Positions 36,064 to 54,026 of a stretch of DNA of 64,000 nucleotides are shown here, in pieces. Source of the stretch: Dermatophagoides farinae. Lineage: Eukaryota > Arthropoda > Arachnida > Sarcoptiformes > Pyroglyphidae. The stretch lies in assembly GCF_024713945.1 (NCBI RefSeq), contig NC_134678.1, positions 310,001-374,000 of the forward strand. The letters are read 5' to 3'. Within the stretch, counting starts at the first letter, position 1, and each line of letters starts with the position of its first letter. A program made the translations under genes and the position numbers. A model generated the notes under the pieces. The model was not told the DNA's origin. It saw nothing but the letters and a program-made list of their open reading frames with translations, and made no database searches.

Positions 36064-38806
36064 ATGGAAGATATCCATCTGAAAGAATCTGTTAGCCATT
36101 CATCGGGCCAATCGAATTCAGAAAGCTATAGCTTTTCTTCAAAAACAAATTTAATTCGAATACCTTATCTTTGGCAAAGAAAATTATTGGATAAATATGA
36201 TAAAATCTATTATGTTACACCAAGTGGTCATATATTGTTATCGAATTCCGATGTTTATAAGTATTTGGCCGATCCAAACACATGTAAATGTTCATTAGAT
36301 CCATCATTAACATTTGATGAGGTATTTAATTTTGATTCGAAATTCGATTCGAATATTCAATATGATGATGAATACAAAACGAATGACGATGAATTATCAT
36401 CATCATGTGAACAATGGTTTCAATCATCATTCGGTGATGTAAATGAATTTTGTTCAATTTTATTCGATGTTAATCTACATTTATTCTGTCTTTATGAATG
36501 TGATTTATTTGAAATATATAAAATCCATCAACAACAACGTAATGATGATGATCAAATTGTTTTATTCAATGATTGGTATTCATCATTTGATTGGAGTCAA
36601 GTAATGATGACAAAAAATGGTTGGCTATTGACTAAACAGTTGTGTGAATCGAATCTAAAGCATTTAGCAAATGAAATGCGAAATTCTGGTATCGTATCCG
36701 ATAGCAAACATCCAGGACAATATTTGGAGAATAATGATCATCCCAATAGATTGATTCTAGATGATTTTCTTGAAGCTTCCGCAAAGATTGCACGAGAAAT
36801 TGAACAATTAGAATCGGAAATTATCCAAGATGATCTCAATTATTTTCGTGATAATATTGGACAATGTCCACAGCTGCCACAAACAATGAATAATTCAGAT
36901 GATGATCGTATTGTAAAATATTTAAACAATGTCATACAATCAGCTCATTCGTTTCAATTTGTAGCCGATTGTCGATCGATAATTTTCAAATATGAAGATC
37001 CAATTAAAATGATCATACCGACAGCTATACTGGATTTATCCATGAATAAACAATTAGATTGGTCCGTTACGACTTTAGATTGGTTGAAGGAAAATTTTCC
37101 TATTCAAAATAATGGTGACGATAATATCGGTCAATTTGATCATATCAATCCATTTACTATGCTCAATAGATTCACCATTGATGATGTTGATGATGATTGT
37201 GACAACGATGATGAAGTCATCGATCGGTCTATAGAGAAAGATGAATCTTTTGTTAAAAACGAAGAAAATCCTACCGTTGATGATGATGATGATAATTTGG
37301 GTTTTAAAAAATCTGATGATAATAATTTCAATGCTGTCGATGATGATGAGGATATTTGTTATTCATCATTATTATCATCACCAACAAAACCATCAACATC
37401 CAATAAATTATCAACAATCGATTTCAATGGAAGTTGTTCAAGTATTCCAATTGAAGTTATTGAAGATTTGGATGATGATCACCATAATTCAATCATGTTA
37501 TCTGAACATATTGATTCCGATTTATTGATGAATCATCGTGGACATCATGATGACGATGATGACCAGCAAGAGCAGATAAATTTTGAAATTCGTCTTGAAG
37601 ATTTAGATGATAATGCTTGTTATCAGATGACGATGAATATACCGAAAAATTTACTAGAACTTAATCAAAATGACGACCAAAATAATTGGAACGACGATGA
37701 TGATGATGATGATAATGTTGTTGTTGTTGGTGATTTACAACATCAATCCAATAAAGATGAACTACTACCGAAACAACAACAAGCAGAAGAAATTCAATTG
37801 GATCCAATTGGGCAAGTAGAATTAATTTCTGATATTTTAGTTGAAAAAAATGATTTCATTCCAAATGATGAACAACAACAACAACAACAACAATCAGCTG
37901 AGACAGATGAAATCGATGATTGTTTAATTATAAAAGAAATTGTTGAAAAATCAATCATACAAAGTTCACAAACAATAGCTAATACAGCTGATGAAGAAGA
38001 AGAAACCGAGCATTGTATTGAAAATGATGATGACAAAAACATTAATGATGCTGATAATGAAATAACCGATGATGACGACGACGACGATGATCAAAGCTTC
38101 GATTTGTTAAATGATCCAAATGACATTTTGGAAATGGGACAATCATCATCATCATCATCATCACGATCGTTGGATGAGCTAAAATCACGTGAAAAATATT
38201 ATCAACGTTTACAACGATTGAAAAGGCAACTTGAAATTCAAGGTATGCCTGGAACATTGTCCACTGATGAAAAAGTTCGTCTTTCGCCACCATTACCACC
38301 ACAGGAACGTGTATTCAATAATGGTGATCTTGTATGGGGACCATTTGGTGATGTACGTTTTTGGCCCGGTAAATTAGTTTCATCCATTCATGATGATGAT
38401 GATGATGATGATGACGTGAATAAATCATCTGATGATCCGCCGCCGGATACAAATCTGGATAATAATAAGGTAAAACATTTTCATAATTTTTTTTTTTGTA
38501 AAATGAAATTTTAATTTTTTGAAATTTTCATAGTTAATTGTACGATGGTTCAATTCGAATGATACATGCACATATGTAACACCCGAAAGTTTACGAACAT
38601 TGACCGAAGGATTAGAAGCTCATCATTGTGCACGGAAAAGACATAGAAGGTACCATATATGGATTGTTTTCATTTACCAAATTGAAATTTTTTTTCTTTA
38701 CATAATTTTCAGTGGAAAACCCGTCAATGTATTACTAGAACGAGCCATACAAGAAGCAATGATGGAATTGGATAAATCAACACGTATCGATAATTCATCT
38801 GATTGA
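36064..38806 (+). CDS. MBD5: MBD5/MBD6 homologue (fly six-banded), MBD plus PWWP
   Basis: Three exons: 36064-38469, 38534-38649, 38713-38806; 871 residues. MBD5/6 proteins are chromatin factors tied to the PR-DUB (BAP1-ASXL) complex. The N-terminal MBD (about residues 33-105) reads IPYLWQRKLLDKYDKIYYVT then PSGHILLSNSDVYKYL, followed by the family tag TCKCSLDPSLTFDEVFNFDS (human '[20 protein letters not shown]'). The middle is acidic, with long Asp, Asn and Gln runs. The C-terminal PWWP has NGDLVWGPFGDVRFWPGKLV. The tail TLTEGLEAHHCARKRHRRSG and RAIQEAMMELDK matches the human MBD5 ending 'TLTEGLEAYSRARKRNRKSG...AIHEAMSELDK' closely. An Asp run encoded by GAT repeats interrupts the PWWP loop. 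AATAAA near 38904 is a likely poly(A) signal. The stop lies 144 bp from the convergent SLC4 gene. Confidence 0.92.
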
Positions 38807-38903
38807 TAATTTGTAAAAAAAAATTTGTTTTATCAAAGTGAAATATTTGTTTTTTGTAATTTAAATGTGACATGATGATAAATCCAAAAAAGAATGTGAA
38901 ATT

Positions 38904-38909
38904 AATAAA
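38904..38909 (+). terminator. Poly(A) signal of the MBD5-like gene
   Basis: AATAAA about 100 bp after the stop, followed by A-rich sequence. It lies within 45 bp of the stop codon of the convergent SLC4 gene, so the two 3' UTRs probably overlap. Confidence 0.5.
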
Positions 38910-38950
38910 AAAAAAAATTTCATTTATAATGGTCTTCTTTTTGTTTCTCA

Positions 38951-41900
38951 TTAAATTGCCTTTTTATCTGCTGTTCGACCATTCTGTTGTTGTTGTTGTT
39001 TTTTCATGATCATAACCGATAAACGTTCTTTTGTACGTTCTTTTTTCTTACGTTTCGATTCGGGCATTTTATCATCCAATATTTTCAGCTCTTCTTGTGT
39101 GAAAACATAATCAAGTAGTTTACGTATGCCCAATATTACAACCAACTGAAATTTAGAAATTAAACATTATTATCCAAATATAATGATTAATAAATCATTT
39201 GAACTTACCATCAATGGGAATGTAATCGAGATCGGTTTCGATGATTTTATAACCCATAAAAATATAAAACAAATAACCTGTATTATGGTGAACATGTGTA
39301 CACGATACATTTTCACACGTCTTAGGAACATATAATCGGGTTGATATTTTTGTGGCATAAACATGATTGCGATTCGATCCATAAACTAAAAAAGAGAGAG
39401 AGAGAGAGAGAATAGTTAAAAGGCAAGAATTTTGTTTTTCCATTTCAAACCTGAGATCCATGCAAAGATGAAACACCCATATAAAAGAAAACACCATAAA
39501 GTACGGCCATAGGAATACGTTGTAGAATCGGTGTGAAAAATATTGATAGGCCACATAATACAAATATAACAATTTGTGTAACACGTTGTTCCCGGACACC
39601 GAGAAATTTTGGCCGATCACCAGGTGCAGCGGTTTGTGAAACCATTTGCAATGAATTAACATGTGTTATCGACAGAACAGTGGCGGCAACAAACCAAGGT
39701 AGACCATATATTGAACAAATACAGATCAATATGGATAATATGAACAGGTCTAAATGATAGCCACATCCTTTCTGTAAATTGAGAAAAAAAAATTTCATTA
39801 TTTAACACTAAAACTATACTAAACGAACCTTTAATTTATTTTCTTTACGATTAACAATTACAGCCGTGATTTGTTGATCCATAAAAATCAATATTGTAGC
39901 CAATGTTGCTGGTATGAATGCTGCGAATGGCATCCATGTTGGATTTGCCTGAGCAAATGGTGATACAAGCCATGTTCTTGTCGGTAATGTTGGCTATAAA
40001 CACACACACACACACACACAAACACAAAAAAAATTGAATAATTATTTCTTCCAAAATCAATAAATCAATCAAACAAACCTTAAAATCATTTGGTACTTGA
40101 AGTTTTGGTGTTGGAAGCCCGGTTAGACTATCGACAGCTGTCATTATAACAATAGCGATTGGAACGGAAAAATCTGAAACCATTTGTCGAATATTTGTGG
40201 TGAAAAATCTTGTCGATGTAAATGATTTCAATTTTATGGATAAAATATATGTGAATGTTAATAATATAAACGAAAATAGAAAAACATCCGCTACATATGC
40301 ATTGTGACAACCATTGCCATAAAGTGTTCCACCCATTTGTAAACATTTATTACGTATACCATTATCACCATCGATAGTGGAAACGTTTGCATCAAATCGC
40401 ATTGTTATGTTAGCGTTATCATGGTTGAGTAAACACAAACATTCATTATCCATTGGATCATTTGGATGTAGATGAATTGGATAATCACGATTGATTTTCA
40501 ATAATTTTTCGATTGATTTATACATAAAAATCACTGAAATAAGTGATGCAAAATTTTCTTCCGTAAAACGTGTAATATAGCATACAAAATAGCTAAGATC
40601 AAATGCAACAAATATCATTAGGATTGTTGCTGTCCACATACCGATCCAGAACCGTAGGGCCAGATAATCATATCCATAAGTACGGCAAAAATCGAAGACA
40701 ATAGTTTCAAAAACCAATACCGGTCCAGTGCTACCGAGAATGGTTAATGGTTGTCCACTAAATAGGCCATACACAATACCACATAGACAGCCACAAACTA
40801 AACTTTCCATTGTAGCAACATTATTGCCGGTAGCATCACCAAGTAGGCCACCAAATGTAATAATCGGTGTTACACAAGCAAAATACAGGTATACAATCGA
40901 TGCAACTGATTGCATTGACAGTGCATCCATAAAATCACTTTTATAATGGGGAATTTTACGTTTCACGTCATTAATTAATCCACCAAACCATCTACAAAAG
41001 AAATCAATCAAATCAGTGAATTCCACAATAAATTATTATTCACATTCACATTACCTTCCTGAACGTACAAGTCCCATTTGTTTTCGTTCCATTTCTTCTT
41101 CATCATCGGAATCCATGTTGATTTTATCATCAATAAAACATCCAAATGTATCATTATGATTGCGGAACGAAATGACTTTATCACCATTATCCAGAAAGAA
41201 TGCTTTATTATAATACGATTGTGATGTAAAACTATGTTCATTATTGTTGATGTTGTTGTTAACACTGCCATCATTTGAACTATGACATGAATCACGATGA
41301 AATAATGCTGAATCATGTAACATTTGACGGCCACGATTTTTATTTGAACTAGCCGGTGTTTTTTCCGGTGGTTCAATCCTGGTGGATGGATCCCAAAGAT
41401 TTGGTGGCAGTATTGGTGATTCTTGTAGAAAATCCTCTAATGCTTGAACCAATGCACTGATGTTCTGAGTTTTGAATGCCACTTGTCTAAATATCTACAA
41501 TAATAGAAAAAAAATAGCTCCATATGAATCAATTTTGACAATATAAACACTATATGACTGACTAACAGTATCGGACATTAGTGTGCCCAATGAACGGCCA
41601 ATTTGTTCATAATTATTCAAGCCGGTTGTGGCATTCATTTTCGGTCCCAGATAAATGTAGATAAATTTCGTGGGTATTGAAACTTCGGTCATATTTCCCA
41701 AAACAGTGGCATTTTGCAGACGAATAAATCCAGAAATTGGTGATTGAAGAAAATCAACTTCAGCAATCAAAATATTGTTCGATACAACATTATCCGGTAA
41801 TTTACGCATAAAAGCATCATTAAACTTGAAAATTTAACGACAATAATAGTGAAAATAATCGAAAAAATTCAACAAATTGATTTACCTTGTAATCATCTTT

Positions 41901-42841
41901 ATTACCATCTTTACCATTGCCACCATTCTGTAGATTAGCTACAGAACCAGTTTTCGAATTGTTCGATACATTTTCTTCAGAATCGGATCGTGATTGTGAA
42001 TTGATGACATTTTCATTTTCATTTATAGCAGCTGTGTTGATTTTTGCTTTATTTGAATCGAATAAAAAAGAGAACAAAAACAAATTCAAATCATCGATCA
42101 AAATGAACAAAAAACAGAAACTTACTACTGGAACCGGAAAGTAATCGTAGAAAATTATTCGATGATTGTTGTCGCATATCGGCCAATGAACGCATTAATG
42201 AACGTTTTGTTTGAAAAAGATGTAATTTTTGTAATGTCAATAGATTGGCTATGTTTTTCGATTCTTCAGCTGTCACCAGATTTTTTTGTCGTAATATTCG
42301 ACAAAATTCATCCACTAATTGTCCCAATGATTGACATTGTGAATCAAATATAACAACACCATTACGAAAACTATCACGTAATTCTTGAAAAGCAGCCACA
42401 TTTACTGTTGATACATATGGTTTAGACCATCTTGTTCCATTGGCTTCAACATTTTCTTCGTATTTTACCCATCTGATTTAAAAAAAAAAATTTAATATCG
42501 ACCATCAAACAAAACAAAACAAAAAAAATGCAAATGCCAGACACAAACCTTGCAATCTCACGCCATGCTTGACCATCTTTTGTTGGACATAAATGTGATA
42601 ATTCACTAAATACAGCAATTTCCATGTCATCTTGATTTAAATTATTAAATTGAAGAATATGATGATGCTGATGATGTGAATGTTTTTGCGATGATTGATG
42701 TTGATTTTGATGATGATCATGATGATCATCATCATTCATATTTAATGTTGATTCATTTTTCTCATCATGATTATCTTTATTATTATCGTTCGATGTTGTT
42801 TTCATAACTACACCTTGATCATCAGAATCATCGGCATTCAT
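38951..42841 (-). CDS. SLC4 sodium/bicarbonate cotransporter (NBC/NDAE type)
   Basis: Ten coding exons on the minus strand: 42841-42549, 42472-42126, 42046-41886, 41824-41567, 41494-41055, 40991-40079, 39993-39829, 39771-39451, 39385-39209, 39145-38951; 1089 residues. The N-terminal cytosolic domain has [20 protein letters not shown] and [10 protein letters not shown], then RWSKPYV, as in sodium-dependent members. [19 protein letters not shown] precedes a variable loop. The membrane domain (about residue 500 on) includes [83 protein letters not shown] and [16 protein letters not shown]. The tail [20 protein letters not shown] is family-typical. It likely moves Na+ and HCO3- across the plasma membrane for pH control. 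The fly counterpart would be Ndae1; ion coupling cannot be told from sequence. All exon phases fit. Confidence 0.93.
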
Positions 42842-45800
42842 TGTGGAATTATTATTTTTTTTATTGTGCACAAATGTAAAAAAAATTCACGTTTGTCGTC
42901 GAATCGTTTGAATGTGCTGATATGAATGAAATGATAATGGCGATGATGCGGTAAAGATGAAGATGAAGATGAAAGAAAAAAAATTACGCATCAAACATAC
43001 GATATTGTTCGAAACATCTATTTTATAACAGAAAAAAAATCAGAATTTTTTTTTGTTCAACTCGGTTTTTAATTACCACCAAACCAAAAAAAAAGACAAA
43101 GAGAAAGGATTCGGAAAAAAGGGTTTCAGTTTCTTCACTCTAACCTGTATCCAATTCCATCAAACCAGATTACATACATACACACACATAGTAACACAAT
43201 GGTGGTGTAATCAATCAATCAATAAACAAATTGACAACAACAAAATGAGATGATCAATTTACATCATACACACACACAAAAAAAAAATGAAATTAGTTTG
43301 ATTGATTGGAAACCGAATCAAAATCATCAACAACAACATCCAATCTCCAATTCTTTCAAGGCTAATCATCATCATCATCATCATCGAAAATTATTTATGT
43401 GCTTTTTTCGTGTTTGTAGGCTATCACCACCATCATCACTTTTGGACTAACTAATAAATACCACACGGATGAGCAATTGTATGGACAACAACAAAAAAAA
43501 CAACATAAAAAAAACGACATATTTTGTGGTTCACACACACAAAAAAAAAGACAGATAATTCACACAGTCACAGTCAAAATACCAGAAACACAAACGAAAA
43601 AAAAATTGGAAAAAAAATCATCATCAATCAAATCGAAGGAATGGATGAATGAATGAATGAATGAAAATCAACAATGTTGACAAGTGAAGATGAAAAAAAA
43701 AAATTTTTTTTTTTTTGACAAATAAATTTTAACAACAAAAAAAATTTTTTCAAAAACGATTGATTGATTGATTGATTATTGTGACAGACAATGGCAAAAT
43801 AAATTTTAAAAATTTTCATTTTCAATTGAATTTCAATTAATTAATGAATGAATTTTTTTTTCTGAAAAAAAGGAAACAATTCATTTGATAATTACTGCTG
43901 CTGCTGGTGATGATGAAATTATGCAAATAAATAGTTTTCGGTTTATCACATCCATCCAGCAATGAAATAATTTTTTATAATAAATCAAAATTGAAAAATT
44001 GGATTGATTTGTTATCATCGTCAAGTGTCAAGTGTTTTTATATTTTTTTTTTATTCAGCAAATTGCATGCTGTTTGTGTTTTTTTTCTTTCGATTCAGAT
44101 CAATCAACAGCTGTGTGTGTGTATGTGAGTGATCAATATGAATTATTGATGAATGATCCATGATAATGATGATCATGGTTCATTCATCGAAATCAATATG
44201 GCAATGCAATTTTGTTTTTGTTGTTGTTGTTGTTGTTCAGGAAACGTTTTTCATCATGATCAAATGTTAAATGTTTATATCATCATCAAATGAATTCAGG
44301 AAAATAAAATAGACGGAAATTTTTGTTTCTCAATTTTTTATTCGCATTAAATTGGATGAATCCAGATTTTGTAGCTTTCCCCTCCCATCCCCAAATTTTT
44401 TGTTCCTCAAATAAACATATTTATCATTTGGATAGGAAAAAAAATCCAGACAATAATCAATCAATCGATCGATCGATCAATCAATGGATTGATTTCAAAT
44501 TTTTCAATTTCTCTGTCTACGTCTGTGTCTGTATCTGTGTCTGCGGCAATGACAACCGTTTTCATCATCATCATCATCATCATTATCCAAGTGCAGACTT
44601 TTTTTTTCTTCGTCACCTTTAATTACCGGCTTATAAATTCAAAATATTACAGCAACTTGTAGCAGAACAGGAGAAAAAATTACCAGGATTGCCAAAAAAG
44701 AAAAAAAAATAATCGATTAGTCGTCAGAAAGGCAGAAAGATTTCTTTTTTTCGTTTTATTTTTATTCACAATCATGCCATTTTTTTATGTCATAATCCAA
44801 ATTCATTGATCATCGACATGATATTTATATATCGATGATAAAAAAAAAATGTATCAAACACATGAACAACAACAACAACAAATGTCAACAAAAATGGCAT
44901 TTCCAATGTGCTGATATATTATATTATTATAATAAGGTAAATGGTATGCACGTGTTTTTACCGTATCCGTATAGTTTTTTTCCACATTTCATTCATATCG
45001 CTTAAATCCATAATCATCAGCATCGTTGTTTGATAAAAAAAAATGTTTTTTTTCATCATCTTGACGGAATTTCCCAAACATGGAAAAAAAATTATACAAT
45101 CCAAAGTTTGTCATGTTTGATGTAGAAAATGTATCACATTTTGTTTTCATCATCAAACACTGATTGATTGATGATGAAAAGTGAGAAAAAACAAACTAAT
45201 ACCAATATATAAAAACATAAACAAAGCAATCAATTTTTTTTTTCACTGGTTAATTATCAATAAAAAAAAATCATCAATAATCTAAGAATGGTATAAGAAA
45301 ACAAAAAGTCAACAACAACAACAACAACATTCAACACACACATACAAAAAAGTTGGGATTTATCTGCTTGTTTTTGTTCTGTTCTGTTTGAAATTGGTGT
45401 CTCTCGATTTGACATCATCGTCATCGTCATCGTAATCATCATCATCATCATTGACCTCGAAAATCATCATCATCAATATAATGATAAAATGAATAGACAA
45501 CATACATACATACGACAATGTTTTTATTTTTATTTTCCAGGTCATTATCATTCATTCATTCAACAACAACAAAAATTTTTGTCTTCTTTTTTTTTTAATT
45601 TTTTCAAAAACGAAAATAAATCTTTTTGTGTTCTAAATTTTTTTTTGTTGTTTTGTTTTGCTTTTTAAAAATGAATATATAAATATAAATATAGAATTTT
45701 TCATTTGTTTGCTTTTCATATTTGAAATTGAATCATTATGTCATCCTTGATGGTGATGTTATTGTCAAAAACAACCACAAACAAAAAAAAACGATATATT

Positions 45801-48800
45801 GATGATGATTGAAATCGAAGAAAAAAAAGAAACATCTCGATTATAATCGTTAAAAAATGCTTGAAACAAAATGATTTCATAAGATTTTCATCTTTTGCTT
45901 CGAATGATAATAAAAAAAATTGAAAAATCGAATAAAATTTTTTTTCATTGGTACTATTCATAGACAATGTAATGTTCCAACAACAACAACAACTAGTTGC
46001 AGCTGCAGAGAAAATTTAAAATTTTCTCTTCAAATTCAAACAAAAAAAAAATTGGCGGGAAAGATTAAATTTTTCTTCTGTTTGATGATGATGATGATGA
46101 TGATGAAGGTCGCATATTGTGTGTGTCTGTTTGTGTGTCCAATCGAATGAACAACACAAATACAATAATCATCATTCAATCGACATTCAAAATGTGTGTG
46201 TTTGGATTTGTTTGTTTTTTTTTCTATTCACAATTTTTTCAACAACAACAAAAAAAATGCAGAGCTTTTTTTCTATTTGGAAAAACCAAGTTTCCCGTAT
46301 TTACTATTTTTTTCTTAGAAAAAAAATCATCAATATAATGATGATAATGATAATAATTATCGTTGAAAGAAATGATTGAATTTAACGATATAATAAAAAG
46401 ATTTTCATTTTATATTGAGAAAATTCCTTAAATTCCACCCTCAACAACACTATGATGGCTGAACATTGTATATTTCAAAATGGAAAAAGCATTTCATCAT
46501 CATTTTGTTTCGTATAAATTAATCGAATGATTCCTGTTTCTCTATTTCTTTAATTCAATTACTCTTTACTTTCAGAAATGAAAAAAAAACGAAATTCAAT
46601 TCCTGTTAATCATCGCAATCATCATCGTCATTATGATTAATGGGAAAAAATGAAATTGAAAATGAAATCTTACCGTTTGCTGGAAATCGAAGGTTTCGTT
46701 TCGAATTTTTCAATTCTCTAGACTAGATGATGATGATGATGATAATATCACATGCACTTTGAATGTCACCGAAACAAAAAGAAAATTACGCACAAAAAGA
46801 GAATAATTCACAAAAAAATAACTATGATCAATTCGTATAGAAATCGATGGAAAATAATAATTTCTGATGATGATTATGATAGTGATTGGCAAACAAAATT
46901 TCATTCATGATGATGAAATATAACATGATGATTGTTCGATACAATTTTTGAAAATGTAAAATTCAATTTAATTCGATTGGAAACATTAATAATCATATAT
47001 CGACATGAGCAGAAAGGATTATCAGCTTTTGGCATTGCGTATGTGATGTGTTCATCCAATATGAACATTTATAAATGATCAATTCGTTGATGAATATATA
47101 TATATATGGTGGATGTGAAACAAGCAAATTTTAACATATAGCAGAAAACAGCATATTTCAAAAAAAAAAAAAAAAAATTTCATAGGTAGTAATAATCTTT
47201 CTCTGTGTGAATTTCGTCTCTCTATATCGAAAAAAGCAAATTTTCTAATCAGAAAAAAAACACGATTAAGAGAGTGAGAGACCACACTTGCTTCACATAG
47301 ACAGATATTGATGGAAAATGAAAAAAAAAAGTTGAGAGACAAGAAAATAAAGAAAGTAAATGTTTTTATTATTTTATTTCAAAACGAAACAAAAATGGCG
47401 GTATTTAAAATCGAAAAAAATGTTGGAGATTGGTTTTTTTTCGTTGTTGTTGTTGTTGGAATAGAACAGAACAGCACATCTGTTGTTGTGTGGAAATAGA
47501 TTCGAATGTGTAACAGTGAAAATAGTGTTGCATTTTTTTCTGAAAAAAATTATTTTGAAAATAATAATTTCCGTGTAAAGACTAAAAACTTTTAACTGAC
47601 AAAACTATCGGGCACTCCGGGAATGTGAATTGTATTTATGTGAGTGAAAATATCCAATAAAAAACAGGTGTACACTAGTCATAACTATGATATATGTGTG
47701 TCACACCAGATAATTGTGTGTTATAATTTTTTTTTCACCTGAAAAAAATGGTAAATTTTTTTTCTTCTTCTTCTTTCAATCACACATTGACCAGATAATA
47801 AAAAAAAAGTTTTCATTTTTTTCTCCTCCACCAGTAGGCTACTGATATATGTGAGTGTGTATGTATGTTTGACATGAATGATGTGACATTATTTTTTTCC
47901 ATAAATATTGGCCATCAAAAATGTGTTTGGCCAAGTCCAATAACACACAAGCAACATTTATGGCCTTTTTCTAGGCTGTTGGAAAACAAGTACACATCAT
48001 CCTTGTGATTGCAAATCAAATCAAAAATCCTCCATCTATTGTTTGATCGTAATAATAACAATTTGAATTTAAACAAACACCTGTAAAAAAACGACATAAA
48101 AGTTATTATTATTAATACAAATTATGTCGTTTGAAAACACTACCGTATACCATTATTATCTATATCAATCTCTATTTGTATAAATATCGCAATGACACAT
48201 CACAAAACAGGAAATGATCTGGATCATTGGATTTTTGATTTTTTTGTTGTTGTTGTTGTTGTTGCTTCCTTTATTTGTTTGTTTGATACATTTCAATATA
48301 TTACACTTTAGGATTTTTTTTTTTGAAAAATTTCCAGTCCTAAAAAAGAATAGACTTGAATGAAATGAAAAATTTTTTTTGTTATGATGAGAAAAATTTG
48401 AAGGCAATAAAAATGAAAACATTCAAATCGATTGTTGTTGATATCGATTTTCGTTCATCACCCATCATTGGTTGATTTGATTGTAATTATTGTTGATGAT
48501 GATGATTATTAAACGCAATTGTCCTTGTGTGTGTGTGTGTGTCTAATGTCCATGGCTGCTATGTGTGTGTGTAAGATTGTTAATGACTAGATGTTGATTT
48601 TCATATTTACAAATCATCATTGATGATTGCCAATGTCAATGTTAAAATTTTTTATCAATCATTTGATTTTGAATGAATGAATGAATAATTTACACTAATT
48701 TGATATTGTCACATTGTCATTTCTTTCTTTTTTTTTATTGTTGTTTCAAATTGATAACCAAAAAATCAATTATTAAATTACATTACATTACAACTATATG

Positions 48801-49045
48801 TATAAAAAATGTCAATATCAATTTGCAAAATTGTAAACTTTTTTTTTTAGTTGAAATTTCCGTCTGCCATTCAAGGATGATGATATATTTGATATACACA
48901 CTAATGTATTGGCAACATGTCATATATTTCCGGTTTAGAATTTGAAATTTAATCAATCAATCAATCGACAAAAAAAAACGATTATGAAATTTAATAAAAA
49001 AGGAAATATACACGTCTTTTGTTGATGGTCAACAAACGGTACGTA
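42842..49045. other. Gene-poor 6.2-kb stretch
   Basis: No coding gene supported. The DNA is AT-rich with CA/GT runs (44110, 48528), CAT/ATG runs, poly-A/T and an 8-bp GATC-like run near 44467. A strong minus-strand splice donor, CAAACG|GTAAGA, lies at 46674, suggesting a non-coding 5' exon of the SLC4 gene, although no matching acceptor was pinned down near 42841. The right end is the 3' flank of the ABC transporter. Confidence 0.5.
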
Positions 49046-54026
<4,981 letters not shown>

